The notes beneath the pieces were generated by a model, which did no database searches, was not told the origin of the DNA, and saw only the letters and a list, made by a program, of their open reading frames with translations. Source: Chara braunii (taxonomy: Eukaryota > Streptophyta > Charophyceae > Charales > Characeae). Taken from it: a stretch of DNA of 64,000 nt. Shown piece by piece: positions 31,096 to 42,366 of the stretch (positions within the stretch are counted from its first letter, which is position 1; each line of letters begins with the position of its first letter). Location: assembly GCA_003427395.1 (NCBI GenBank), contig BFEA01000443.1, forward strand, positions 852,906 through 916,905, read 5' to 3'. The translations under genes and the position numbers were made by a program.

Positions 31096-34000
31096 GCCAT
31101 AGGTAAGGGGGTCTACTAAGGGAAAAAAAGTTGAGTGATCTAACGAACTATTTGGGCCAAACTTATGTAGGATTGTGAGAGATGTTTGTCTATGCATGCT
31201 TGTGGGCTCTCACTCTGGGGCATTTGTTTCGATAGGCTAGCTGCTTTAAGTGCTCGCCAAGTGTTGGAGCCATAGGTAGATGAGATGGATGATGGGAGGG
31301 AGAACTTGGGATGAAGATAGGACTGACCCTGATAAGAGTTAGGATCAGGGTTAGCCACACTCTCATCAAGAGGTTGTGCGGGCTATCATTCATTCTGAGT
31401 CGTCAAGCAGGTATCCGAAGATAGTCCCAAGTATAGTTTGCTTTGTCTTTCTGTCTTTCAACTTTGTATAAATCTTGACAGTCTCCTGTCCCTACGGGAA
31501 GCGCTGCCGAAATTTCTGCAAATTCGAAAGACTGAAAGAGTTAGTCATTTTTGGGCTCATACAAATTCTGAAAAGGCACTTTTTCTACGGGAAGCCCTGC
31601 CGAAATTTCGTAGAATTTGAGGAGTTAGAATATCTCTCAGCTAGGGGCTACCTAGCAGATCTATACTGGATAGAGGAGGTGTTCAGTGGCTTGGTACTAG
31701 TAGAGGAGCTAGGTTACGACTTAGGGAGTGTTCTTGGCATAAAAACAGTAGTGTTCCCTTTTGGCTTGTACTGTGATGCAGGTTTCCGTATTTCGCCTGA
31801 AGGCTTAATTTGATCAGCCTAGTCCTTCAAAAGGATCACTCTTCTGTTATCCCAGATAACAGGTCAGTTGCCGATTCGTCGGTTCACGACTCAACTCTCT
31901 CATTTCTCCTGCCTCTCAACCTAAGGCCTTGGCCCTTGCCGGGATTTATGTGTTTCTTTGGGTTTTCACCCAGCTTCTTTATAAATGGCCATTTCTTAAG
32001 GACTGAGTATTTTTGTTGAGGATTGGTGGGGAAATGGATGGGTTTGTGTGCATAAGGCAGGGTGTGAGCAGCAGAAGGCTGGAAGGTTGACCCATGTAGC
32101 GTGTGCGATGTTGTTTGAATGTTGTGCGTATGACTGCAGGTATGTATGGAAGAATCTTCATTGAGTCATGTAGAACGATTATGTTTTGGATTCAGATGGG
32201 CAATCCACACAACTATCGTGAGAGTGAACTACCCCGCAACCTTTGTTTGAGTGAGATTGTTCTCTTCCTATCTTGATAATGTGATAGTCAGAGTAAGTGT
32301 ACGCTCGAGTAACCCTCAAAAGGCTATGCGACCTCACGCTTACGTTTTCCCCTACTTAAAGATTTTACCTGGTCGGACGTTAGTCCCAGGCCGGGAGTTC
32401 AACGTCCTTGTCCAGGAAGTTGAGTGGCTTGCGGTCCCGTGGAAACAGAAGCGCCGCAAGGAGGAGGGGTTGTCCCCCAACCACTCGGTCTTGCGGGCGT
32501 TCGTATTTTTCCCTCCCAACGTCAAGTACTGTTTTTCTTTTCCCTTGTTTTAAAATTATTTTGGTGGAACGATAAAGTTTCGGGCGGAAGGATTAGCGTG
32601 TCGCTGGTGATGCGCCAGACAACTCACCACCGCTCCGAATTCCTTCCTGTCCTAGGGACCATCTTACCCCGCACCATTTGGGGCACCTCAAGGTGCAGAA
32701 GATGGTAAGGCACTCAAGCCGGTTTTGCGCTCACTAAAGGTTTACCCCCCTTAGCGCGCACTTCAGCCAACGCCTGAGCGTCGAGAGCGACCCCATGGCT
32801 CAGACGAGACCACTCGGGTATGGGCACTACATAGTGCGCCGACATCACGACTGCTTACACAAATCCGCATTGTTGGTCGGTATGCGTAGGTCCTGCGTCC
32901 GCACGGTTTTATGTTAACCCACGGGCGCGACACTTACCAATTTTCGTGCTCGAAAGTTATGGGTCGAGCGAAGAGGGCAAAAGCACGTTATGGCCAGTAG
33001 ACCCAAGTTTCGGCATCGCGAAACAACGAGGGAGCGAGGGAATAAGCCCTAGTCGGCCTATGGGGGCCCGCGTATGAACCTCCAACGCTTCGAACATCGG
33101 GTTGCCTATGGATCTGAGTTTGGGCATCATCCTCACGCATCTTTCGCGTTGGCCTACCCCTTCCATTTGAGGCGGTCATCGGGCTATGGGCTAGACAGAG
33201 AAAGGGAAGGGGGCGATCCTCCTTTTCTGCCTGCAGTTGTCTCCTCTTTTAAGTTTTCATAGTTGGACGTTGTAGTCTGTGGTAGTCGTCAAAGTCAAAC
33301 CCCTTGAGTTTGGCTACCACGACAGCCTTGAAGCTGTCTACTCAACCCCTCTGCACAGGGTGCACGAGAGGGTGTGGTCCTCAACCGCGTATGGCGGTTG
33401 TCTAGCGCTGAGAAGGTAACCCCTCAAAGCGCTTGTCAGTCGATACTTGAGTGTCGAACACGACCCTCGAGACTATCAAGGGCCACGGGGTTGCGAGTAC
33501 TACATAGTACCACATTGGCGCGAGTGCTTGCGAATTCCCCCATGGCTGGTCAATATGAGGAGGCCATGCCCGCGCACGACTCTTATACGAAAAACCAGCG
33601 CGCGATACCTATCTGATTCTCGCGGCATAACGTTATGGGTCGGATACTGAAGGGACTAGGAGTGTTGTGATGTTGTTTGAGGTGTTTGTTTTGTGTTTTT
33701 CCATGTGTTATATGTGGGTAGATGTGAGTGTTGTCGTGTAACGCGTGGTGTGTGTGATGCGTCCTAGTCGACCGGCGCCGAGTCGCGTTTGGGACCTCAG
33801 CCCCCCAGTACACCGATTCGCGTGCGGGTTCGATTTTCGGGCGTTCGACCGCGCGTAACCCCCTATGCTACAGCGAACGAGAAACGCCCTCGGCTGGGCC
33901 ACCTCTGCAATTGCATACGAAAAGCTTTCGCATATGGTTCAGTAGCTCGGCAGGGATACACCCACCTAAGGGATGGTGACAGCTCCCGCAGGTGGAGGTA

Positions 34001-34170
34001 AGCGATGCCTCGTGTGACCCTGTCCTATCGTATGGGCTCGCGAGAGGTACGGCTGGCACACTCGGCCGGAGCGGCAAGCGCTCTCCGCGACAAGCGCTCT
34101 CCGCGACAAGTCCTGCAAAATCTTGCGTGACACGACCGGGAGGGTCCCCGTGCGGGATCGATGCGCTCGA
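31096..34170. other. Gene-free stretch with a 93-bp direct repeat
   Basis: CTACGGGAAGC(G/C)CTGCCGAAATTTC occurs at 31,492 and 31,585, 93 bp apart (31 codons), inside a 112-codon open frame at 31,475-31,813 that has no recognisable domain. Between 32,690 and 33,650 two stretches, both holding ACTACATAGT, look like distant copies of one another. CAAGCGCTCTCCGCGA is tandemly doubled at 34,075-34,106. No gene is supported. Confidence 0.4.
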
Positions 34171-35331
34171 CAGCGTTGCCTCGCAATTTAGTTGCGAGCA
34201 TAGAGCACCATAACTCCCGACAGCGCACGTGTGGCAGCCTGCAACAAGTGCGACACACGAAGTGTACCATCGTAGTCGGGTATATCTGACAGACACACAA
34301 GGGTGGGACCGTTGTGATGACCGCAGGGGGGAGAGAGGTTGATGGGTCTACACTGCAACAACAAATGTTGGGGTCGGTGCAGGGGTGGATGTGGTGGCTG
34401 GTTATGGGCCGAGGCTTCTGGTGGAAGGTCCAGCAGAGGTGGAGGCCACAGCCCCCGCCAGCTGGGATGGAGTGGCGAGGTAGGTGGGTAGAGGGGGAGG
34501 AGCAGGTCAAGGGAGACGAGGTTGCAAGGCATATGTGGGAGGGGCAGTATAAGAAGAAGAAGGGTGAGAAGCCTGTGAAGGATGAGGTTGTCTCAAGGTG
34601 AGAATCTCCGCCTGGAGTTGCGCGATGGTGGCCTGCAAGATAACCACTCGCTGGGTCCAAGGGGTCGGAGGTGGAGGAGGCGGGAAGGGTACCCTAGTGG
34701 GAGGAGTAATGAACTGTGGGGAACCCTGAGGTGAGAGTGAGGAGATGATGGGAGGAGGGGGGACTCCGGTCCGTAGTGTCGAGACCGAAGCGGAAAGCTA
34801 GGAAGCCAGATCGGGATGGTGGGTGAAACTGCTTGGCTAGATACCGGTATCTGGACAGTAGCACCGATGGTAATGGCCGAAGCGGCAGGGGGCGGCAGGG
34901 GCCGACGAGTCGGCCGCAACAAATGGTATAGTCTGAGCGGCAACAACACTCACCATTGCGGAGGGGGAGTGATGGGCTTGACCCACGGAGGAGGACGAAC
35001 CACCACGTCTCCGTGTCTGGAGTCGTGGAGAGTCGAACTGTGAGTCGTTAGGGGATGGAGTTTGAGAGCGGTGAGCAGAGTGATGAGGAGAACCCTTGAG
35101 GCGGTGAACTTTAAGGGCGAGCGCATTAACTTGCCCCTTCAGGGCAAGTGTCTCGAGTCGCGCTTGCAAAGGTGCAAGGAGGGACGCAAGAACAACGTGA
35201 AGTTCCATAGGGTCCACGGGGTTCTGACCCTGGACTGTCGAGTGGGTGGGTGTTTGAAAGACGGAGGGCGCCACGACGATCTCCTCAATTGTAGCCCCGT
35301 CCATGTGTAGTGGACGCATGGAGGTAGACAT
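34171..35331 (-). pseudogene. Family A Gag, truncated and frameshifted (minus copy)
   Basis: The protein start MSTSMRPLHMDGATIEE at 35,331 aligns with MSTSLPPPPMDRATSKE at 59,820, and both continue with VLASLLAPLQARxxxLA, HxLKGSPH and TRRRGGSSSS or GRRRGGSSSS. The middle is shifted into other frames. The last matching part (VCLSDIP, ELWCSMLATKLRG) ends near 34,175; after this the sequence no longer resembles Gag. This copy thus ends inside Gag, and everything downstream (knuckle, Pol) is missing. Confidence 0.8.
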
Positions 35332-37107
35332 GGCTGGAGGTGGAGAAAGCGGTGGGGAAGGAGATGGGTTGAGGCGCGGGGATAGGGGACCACCGGTGAG
35401 AGGGAGGGGACCCTAGGAGCGGGGTGGGTAGTCGTGAATCGGCTCGCCCCATGACCTTCGGGTCGCGGGTGAGATGATGGCGTGAATCCACTCAAGGGGG
35501 GAGCAGCCATTCGGGTCCAGGGTGCCCGACAGGAGGAGGCGAGAGAGAATGGGGGTTAGGAGAACCCTAAACCTTAGAAAAACCCTAAAAAAAAACATAC
35601 CGAAGTTTGGGTGGTTAGGGTAGGGTAGTGGCAACCTAATCAAAAAAAAAAAAATAGCAACCGTGGAGGGGAGGGCGAAAAAAAAAAAAAAAACGATGAA
35701 ATTTCAAGATAAAAATAAAGGAAATAAATAATAAAAAGAATTAAAGGAATAAATAAACAAACTGTGAAGAGAAAAAAAATATTTATTTTTTTGGAATTTT
35801 CGAGAACATTTCTCTACCCCCAAAGGGCCAGCAATATGCCAAGAGGAAGGGGACACCAAGAAAAGCACACTAAGTTTCAAAATGTCGCAAATAATAATGT
35901 TCAAAAAAATAAATAAATAAATAAATAAATAAATAAGGAGGTGGAGGAGAGTGAAGTGAAACTAGTGTTGGATTTTTCAAAAATTTCGGCAGCATTTCAT
36001 TACCCCCATGGGGTTGAAGTGTGCCAACAAAAAATATAACTAAGTAAGATGGGAGAAAGTAGGGAGAAAAAAGAAAATTTCGGCAGCACTCTGTTACGGT
36101 AATCCGCATGGGGTCAAAATGTGCGCAGAGACATGAAATAACTAAGTCCTAAACAGATATAGAGGTGTCGTATAAAAATTCAAATTTTTAAAATAAATAA
36201 AAATAAAAATAAAGTAAATCAGAAAAATGAGAAGAAGTAAGGGGATAACATAAGGCAAAATTTTAGAGAAAAGAGAAAATTTAAATCAAAAAAAAAAACA
36301 AAAAAACTAGGAAGATTCTCACGCCCGGTCGGTCCTGCCCGGCCGGGCACTCGGGCGCGGAAAAAAAAAAAAAAAAAAAAAAAAAAGTTTTTTTGTTTTT
36401 TTTGTTTTCTGCGCTCTCTTAGAGGACTCGAAATCCGGGCCGATTTCGTTTTTAGCGAGTTGGCTGTCAAAGGGGGGGGAGGGGGGTATAAATTGGTTTT
36501 AAAGGGGTTAAAGGGGTATAAAGGGGGGTGCCTTTGTGTGATTCTGTTATTTTTTTTTTATCTCCGATTCGGTGAGGAATTAAAATGTGACCCTCAGCCA
36601 AAAGTGGTTTGCATTTCAATCCTACACAACATTTTTTTTTTCAGAATTTTTTGTTTTTTTTCTTTTTTCTTTTTGGCGCTGGGGCTGCTCGAAACCTTGC
36701 CCGGGGGTCATGCCTGGCCGGGCACCCGGGCGTGTACCCGCGCAGAAGTTGGGAGCCCGGGCGCCCGGGAAAATAGCCTAACAAAAAAGAAAAAAACAAA
36801 CAAAATTTAAAGTTGGGGGTGAGGGGGAATGAAAATGTGATGGAGAACGAGAAAAAGATTGAAGGGGGAGGTGGGGGATGATTGCGTTGTGGTTGGTGGA
36901 GGGAAGGGGGAGAGTAGGGTGGGAGAATGGGAGAGAAAGCGATGAGAAAAATGAGAGGAGTAGAAGAGATTAGTAGAAGATGGTGAGTGGGGAGGGGAGG
37001 GGAGAAAAAAATAGAGGATAAGTGAAGAGAGATGTAAGAGGGGAGGGAGTAGTGGGAGAGGTACAAGAAGTGATGAGATGGTGTAGGGGAGTAGGTTAGT
37101 GGAGGGA
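35332..37107 (-). other. Family A 5' leader (minus copy) with subrepeats
   Basis: Read on the minus strand this matches the leader at 58,440-59,819: the same TTTA microsatellite (35,910-35,937), the same ACCCTAAA phrases just before Gag (35,563-35,592), and three subrepeats built around GACCCC-ATGGGGT and GCTGCCGAAATTT (about 35,790, 35,985 and 36,075). A separate GC-ended element sits inside at 36,307-36,781. Confidence 0.65.
36307..36781. mobile_element. 475-bp GC-ended insertion inside family A leader
   Basis: The ends are CTAGGAAGATTCTCACGCCC and, on the other strand, TTAGGCTATTTTCCCGGGCG, a weak inverted repeat followed on both sides by CCCGG palindromes. CAAAAAAA before and CAAAAAAG after could be an 8-bp target duplication, though it is low-complexity. 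An A run (36,361-36,386) and AT-rich filling resemble the plan of the 494-bp element at 12,924. The leader of the plus copy of family A lacks this block. Confidence 0.45.
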
Positions 37108-37751
37108 GATGATATGAGGCTCTTGGTTGGCTAAGAGCAACAAGATCACCAAGATCCCCAGGATTTTGGCCTGCAAGGCGCTGGCAGCTTGCTGCTGCAG
37201 CAAAAATAATAATAATAATAATGAAATAATCAAGGGTTGGCTGAGATTTTGATCAGCCACCCTGATTGCACTGACGTGCAGCCCTCTAGCCAGGGGGGTC
37301 TTCACTGCTGCCAAACTTCTGGTACAGCAATACAAAAAATAATAACCAACATCATCATCATCATCTGGGTGTGTTGAGCTCTTGATCAGACACCCAGATT
37401 GGCCTGTAGTGCAACCACCTAGCCAGGGGGGTCTTCAAGTTCCTCAACAAGCTGCCACGTGGCACTGCAGTTAGCCACATGCGCAGGCAATAACAGCCAT
37501 GATGCCTCTTGGGGGGGGGGGGGGCAAAAAGCAGCCCGATCGTTGCNCGCCGNNGGGGGGGGGGGAGAAGCTCATGTGGAACTGTTCAACACGAATGTTT
37601 CACACTACAAAGCCATGAACACAGTTTGGCCAGTGTGTTACAGCATGAGCTATGCGCGCGTATGGCCAGTTGCCCGGGTTCAAACCCTGGCGGCAGCGTG
37701 CATCCCGGATATGGATATGTATAATCCGGGAGCGGGGCGGGGGGGGCAACA
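37108..37751 (-). repeat. Family A LTR (minus copy)
   Basis: On the minus strand it starts TGTTGCCCCCCCCGCCCCGC (37,751) and runs to about 37,108, where CATATCATCTCCC stands in place of the PBS of the other copy. It shares with the plus copy GCCAGGGTTTGAACC, the phrase TGAAGACCCCC-TGGCTAGG, and the AACCCTTG/GATC-rich end. Single Ns occur at 37,547 and 37,553-37,554 in G runs. The outer boundary abuts family D leader. Confidence 0.55.
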
Positions 37752-38279
37752 GGGCACGTGGCACGTGCGTGTGCATGTGCGGCAGCCTTGGCCTTGGCGC
37801 TTGCATGCACGCGTCGTGATAACGCTCTCTCTTTTCGTGCCACCTGTGGCACCCTTGATGCTGCACTTTCTTCCCGCCTGTTTGCTGCAAAAACAGCCAA
37901 AATCCCGATAGAGGGATTTACCGCTTTTCCACGGTGACGGGATGTGGTGGGTGGGAGTGGGGAACGTTCCCGCTTCGATACCACTGTGACGAACCCGCCG
38001 GGATGGCGGTCCATCATGATCAAGACGACGGGTTGAAGGAGGAGGAGATGGAGATGGAAGGGACAGCGCAGCTCCGACGCGGACTCAACACACACGTACT
38101 CCAAATGTGCAGAATGAAGAATGACTCGAAAACAGAGAACAGTTGGGGTATACCCCCAGCGGACTAACTGAACTGGATTGGACTGCCCTGGTACCGACAA
38201 TGGTACCGGCCATGACTAGACTGGACTGGAACAGCACACGGCCTGTAGGGTCAAGCCAGGCCTGGTCCCATAGGCTGAA
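37752..38279 (-). repeat. Family D LTR end, PBS and leader (minus copy)
   Basis: Minus strand: the LTR part (38,279-37,985) ends GTTCGTCACA, then TGGTATCGAAGCGGGAACG (37,983-37,965), an iMet-type PBS, then leader to 37,752. It aligns along its length with the plus-strand copy at 45,283-45,597, for example CCGTGTGCTGTTCCAGTCC, the palindrome GGGGTATACCCC, and ACCGCCATCCCGGCGGGT. The start of this LTR is not recognisable. Confidence 0.65.
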
Positions 38280-38538
38280 CAAGCAAATAGCCTAATAGGC
38301 CCTGGTTGTAGGCCAAGGCAGATAGAGGCCCGATGCAGTGAATGCGATTCTCTAAGTCCAAATGAATTGTCGCTCCGGCTAGGAGTTCTATCTTCTGCTC
38401 TTTATGATTTATTTGTTTTTCTTTTATCTAAACTATTTATGTCCAACATTGGGACGGGTGCGTAGAAAGCGGAAAGAGAGAGAAGGGAGAGAGAAGGGAG
38501 AGAGAAGGGAAAGAGAAGGTATTCTGTTTGAGAGTGTG
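38280..38538. other. Short region before family B Gag
   Basis: No 5' LTR for family B is visible here. GAGAGAAGG purine repeats at 38,476-38,516 lead into Gag. The 5' end of family B seems to be missing, cut off by family D. Confidence 0.4.
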
Positions 38539-40120
38539 AGGATGGGTAAGAGGAACATTTGTTCAAACGTGAGCAAAGAGCGGACCCCTCTTGAGAGATC
38601 TACAGACACCCCATCCTCCAGCATGGCAGGCATTTTATATCCCCAATGGCAGGTCATGTCGAACGCAGCGGACGAGAGCGAAAAACCGTTTTTTCATAAA
38701 CTTTACGAGGATGCGATACATAGAGAGAGGGAGGCAGAAGCAGCAGCCAAACCACAAGTATTGTTGCCCAAGTGGCTCTCCTCGAGGTTCCGAAGTCTGG
38801 TGATGCGATTCAAAGAGAAGCTAGTTGTTGTCGTAGTAGTCTTGGTTCAACTGCGGACCTTGGAAGATCTTGAGTCTCTTGTGACAACTTTAGAGCAGAG
38901 GAACCAAGAGCTGCAGCCTGAGATCGTCGGCCTCAAACAGGCCCAACTGACTACCTCTCGTCCTCCTAATCCTTGTTCAGTTGCAGTCCCAGTCCCTCAC
39001 CCTAACACAGTCCTCATGCAGAGAGCACGTGGAACTGTGACGAGCGCAGGAACCGGTGCCAGCTCTTCGAGTGGCAGCACCGACAGTTCTAAGGTGGTCC
39101 TAGTCGCAAATGCAGGAACATCAACGCCAAACGCCATAGTTCTTACTGGCGTACAATACAACGGTCTCATAGTAGATAAAAGGACAGCCACACTGCCGAC
39201 CAAGTACGACGGGAAGGAGCATATCACCTCTTGGATCATCTCCATGCGCTCATACTTTGAGGTACTGCGAACACCACCGGAAGACCGAAGCATGATCATG
39301 GGCACAAATATTGAGCCGCCGTACGGAGTTTCATAGAACTTCAAGCTATTAGTGCAGGTTATGAAAGAATTGACCTGACTAAGTGGTTGAAAGTAACTTT
39401 TGTACATACTCTTGAGAACCTCCTCACTGCGCAGTATCAAGATAAGCACGCTGCGCTCAAAGCAAGGCTAAAGCTGAAGGCCCTCAAGGGCCAAAAGTGG
39501 AGGACTTCCATGCAGGCTTTGGAGAAGCACTTGACTGGTCTGTTCACTACTCCAAACCTGGGATGGACTGATGTCTCTTGTATTGATGTGGTGATGGGAC
39601 TGGCTCCTGAAGATTATGTCTCTCGACTAGGACTCAAGGAGCATTCCACCTGGCATGAGCTTTTGACGGATCTCGTTAACCTAGAAGCCAAAGACCTCGC
39701 CATGTGTACAAAGACACCAGCTGCAGGTAAAACTTTGTGACAAAAGCGGTACAGAAGCAGCAACCAGCTTGCCTTGAACATCGGGAGGATGAGGATCAGT
39801 CCTATGTGGATGATACGTCTCTAGATGACGATCTAGAGTCGGACTCCGACCTAACTGTGGTTCGGGTAGGGGAACCATAACCTACCTTCCCAATAACACA
39901 AAGATTCCTGAGAAACTGGAGGATGCTTCTGCCAAGCCTTAGGAAGCCCTCCACATTAGTCTAAAGGAATGGGAAAGAAGATTCAAACTGTGTGTGTGCT
40001 TGCGTTGTCAAATGTCTGGGCACTCTGTGCAGGATTGTTATCCTCTGCAAGAAAACACTCAAAGGGCGTAGAAGAGTCATTAGTACTCTCTATAACGAGG
40101 GAAGCTGAATAATCAGTTAC
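38539..40120 (+). pseudogene. Family B Gag with CCHC knuckle, frameshifted
   Basis: Starts MGKRNICSNVSKERTPLERS, then a Glu/Arg-rich coiled-coil-like part (LRTLEDLESLVTTLEQRNQEL), a Ser/Thr/Pro linker and the capsid-like start LPTKYDGKEHITSWIISMRSYFEVL. A frameshift near 39,325 leads into FIELQAISAGYERIDLTKW and later TWHELLTDLVNLEAKDL. A further shift precedes the knuckle CLRCQMSGHSVQDC (39,997-40,038), which keeps C-x2-C-x4-H-x4-C spacing. TAG follows soon after, at 40,068-40,070. Order and motifs are Ty3/Gypsy. Confidence 0.8.
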
Positions 40121-40299
40121 AGGCTCCTCCACGGAGCCTGAATCTGATCAACAGTCTGCTCTTCAGACCCAGCCCGATGTTGAATCCAAGACTGCCGCAG
40201 TCCAAGTACTTTACACTAAGCCTTGGGAGGAGACTAAGGAAGTCAACTTCCACTCTCATCTGGAACATTGGCTGCAGCTCAAGAAGCAATATCGTGTTC

Positions 40300-40726
40300 A
40301 AGGGAGTGTGAAACTGATCTTTTTTAAGCTGCTCATTAACCTCTGATACATCCGCATGCTGATTGATAATGGCTCAACGACCAATTTTTTTTTTCTCCTG
40401 ATGGGATTCGTAAGGCGGTCCCGGGAATGAAGAAGTGGAATTGCAGACCTTGTCAAACCCAAGTAAGCAACCAAGAGGTTGTCACTTCGACACATGCGGT
40501 CAAACAGGTGCGCGTCACCTTTGACAAAGAACGCACAATCATACATGAATTGAACTTCTACATCTTGGACAAGTGTCATTTTCACGCGGTCATTGGCTTG
40601 GCGTGGTTGAAGGCTAATTGTCTAAGGACCACGTGGTCAGATACTCAGTTTGTGGTGCGTGATGCAAAGGGGAATGAGCATACCGTTTTGTTAGACGAGA
40701 CGTGTGAGTCTCCAGTGACTCCCTTG
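40300..40726 (+). pseudogene. Family B protease, active site Ser to Asn
   Basis: RMLIDNGSTTNFF (40,350-40,392) is the retropepsin active-site loop, but D-S-G is D-N-G: AAT where AGT is expected (base 40,369). A T run (40,384-40,393) then shifts the frame. The rest reads VTFDKERTIIHELNFYILDKC and VIGLAWLKAN, the usual second motif. Downstream the frame is open into the RT. Confidence 0.72.
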
Positions 40727-41779
40727 AGTGCGAGGAAATTTTGCAGATCAGTGAGCCCGCGCAAAGAAGGTGAGCATGTGCATGTAACTTTTCTGAAGCC
40801 TCTCCATGTGCTTTCTACTTTTGCTGCATTTTCTACCTCGAAAAATAATTCTACTTCTACTACATCTACTTTTGTTCCATCTACTTCTACTATAAGAAAT
40901 AAATCTACTTCTGATCCAACTACCTCGAATTCGGTTATTATTACTATAAATTCTCAATCTAATTTTCTCTCTCCTTATGAGGATGATCCTCCAACGGAAG
41001 TCCCAATAAACATTCACCATCTATTGGATCAATTTTCGAAAGTTTTGGCTGAACCTCGTGGAGTTCTCGAGCGTTTGGTCAAACACAAGATCGGGATAAT
41101 AGAAGGGAGTGTTCCTCCAAAAGGTTGTGTCTACCCTATGGGGCAAGGCGAGTTGGAGGAGTTAAAGAAACAAATAGACGACACGATTGATCGTGGATGG
41201 ATTAGACCTAGTGAGTCTGACTTCGGTGCACCTGTCCTATTTGTGCGAAAGAAAGGAGGCAAACTCCAGATTTGTATCAACTATCATGACCTAAATCATA
41301 TCACCAGAAATAACGCTTATCCCTTGCCTCGCATAGATAATTTGCTAGACACTGCAGGTGGGTGCAAGGTCTTCTCCAAGATTGACCTCAAGCTTGGCTA
41401 CCACCAGATTGAAGTTGATCCGAGCGACCAGCACAAAACTGCATTTAAAACACGCGATGGGTTGTACGAATTCATCGTTATGCCCTTCGGTCTCACAAAT
41501 GCACCAACCACATTTCAGTGCCTCATGGACAAGGTTCTTCGCCATCAGCTCAACAAGTTTATTGTTGTTTACCTTAACGACGTTTTGATTTTCAGCAAGT
41601 CCATGGAAGAGCACGTCAAGCACCTTGAGGAAGTCTTGCAGGTTCTCAAGGAGGCACAACTGCACCTCAACCTAGAGAAATCTGAGTTTGGAAGGGACGG
41701 TGTCATATATCTTGGGCACCGGTTGTCTGCAAACGGCCTTGAGTCGGAGGCAACCAAGGTTGAGGTCATACGAAAGTGA
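40727..41779 (+). pseudogene. Family B reverse transcriptase, YLDD changed to YLND
   Basis: After a Ser/Thr-rich linker (about 40,830-40,970) come [77 protein letters not shown], and VVYLNDVLIFSK. The first Asp of the catalytic pair is Asn (AAC at 41,576-41,578; GAC expected), which should abolish polymerase activity. NLEKSEF and YLGHRLSANG finish the palm. The frame ends at TGA 41,777-41,779. Confidence 0.9.
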
Positions 41780-42366
41780 CCTCAACTGGCAAACGTATGC
41801 AAATTCCGTTCCTTTCTTGGTTTGGCTTCGTGTTACCGAAAGTTTGTTCCTAATTTTTTTATCATTGCTCACCCACTTTCGAGACTAACAAGCAAAAATG
41901 TCACTTATGTGTGGTGTGAGAAATGTGAGACTGCGTTTCAAGCCTTGAAAGAGGTTTTGGTAAATCATTATGTGCTCTACATTGTGGATCCCAACCTCAC
42001 GCTCGTGGATACTACGAACGCGAGCCAGTATGTGATTGGTGCAGTGTTGCAACAAGATGATGGCGATGGTCTGCGTCCGCTCGAGTATCAAAGCAAACGC
42101 ATGCTCGACCACAAGGTAACTACGTCCACATATATGTGTGAGCTCTATGCCTTGCGAGAGGTGCTCATACATTGAAAGCACTACCTCTTGGATCATCACT
42201 TCAAGGTTTACTCAGATCATCAGACCTTGGATTGGATTAAAACGCAAATTGATCTCTCTCTGGCGTTGACCCGCTGGTTGCATGACATTGATGTTTACAA
42301 TTTTGAACTGAAACAAAAGAAAGGTTGTTATAATCGTGTTGCTGATACTTTGTCGCATCATCCTTA
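41780..42366 (+). pseudogene. Family B RNase H, catalytic Asp to Asn
   Basis: Reads FLGLASCYRKFVPNF, then TLVDTTNASQYVIGAVL, where TNAS replaces TDAS (AAC at 42,017-42,019), then PLEYQSKRML, STYMCELYALREVL, a TGA, KHYLLDHHFKVYSDHQTLDWI and NRVADTLSHHP, ending in TAG. The catalytic Asp change matches the G-to-A direction seen in the other domains of this copy. Confidence 0.85.

Noticed and set aside
34188-34949. Separate genes in other minus-strand frames near 34.2-34.9 kb
   Set aside because: They align in part with the plus-copy Gag DNA and are frameshifted pieces of it.
35563-35592. CCCTAAA words as an interstitial telomere
   Set aside because: Two or three broken units only, and the same phrase is present in the leader of the other family A copy, so it belongs to the element.
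37586-38200. 204-codon minus-strand frame as a host gene
   Set aside because: It runs across family A LTR and family D leader and LTR, with no domain; an open frame in GC-rich repeat DNA.
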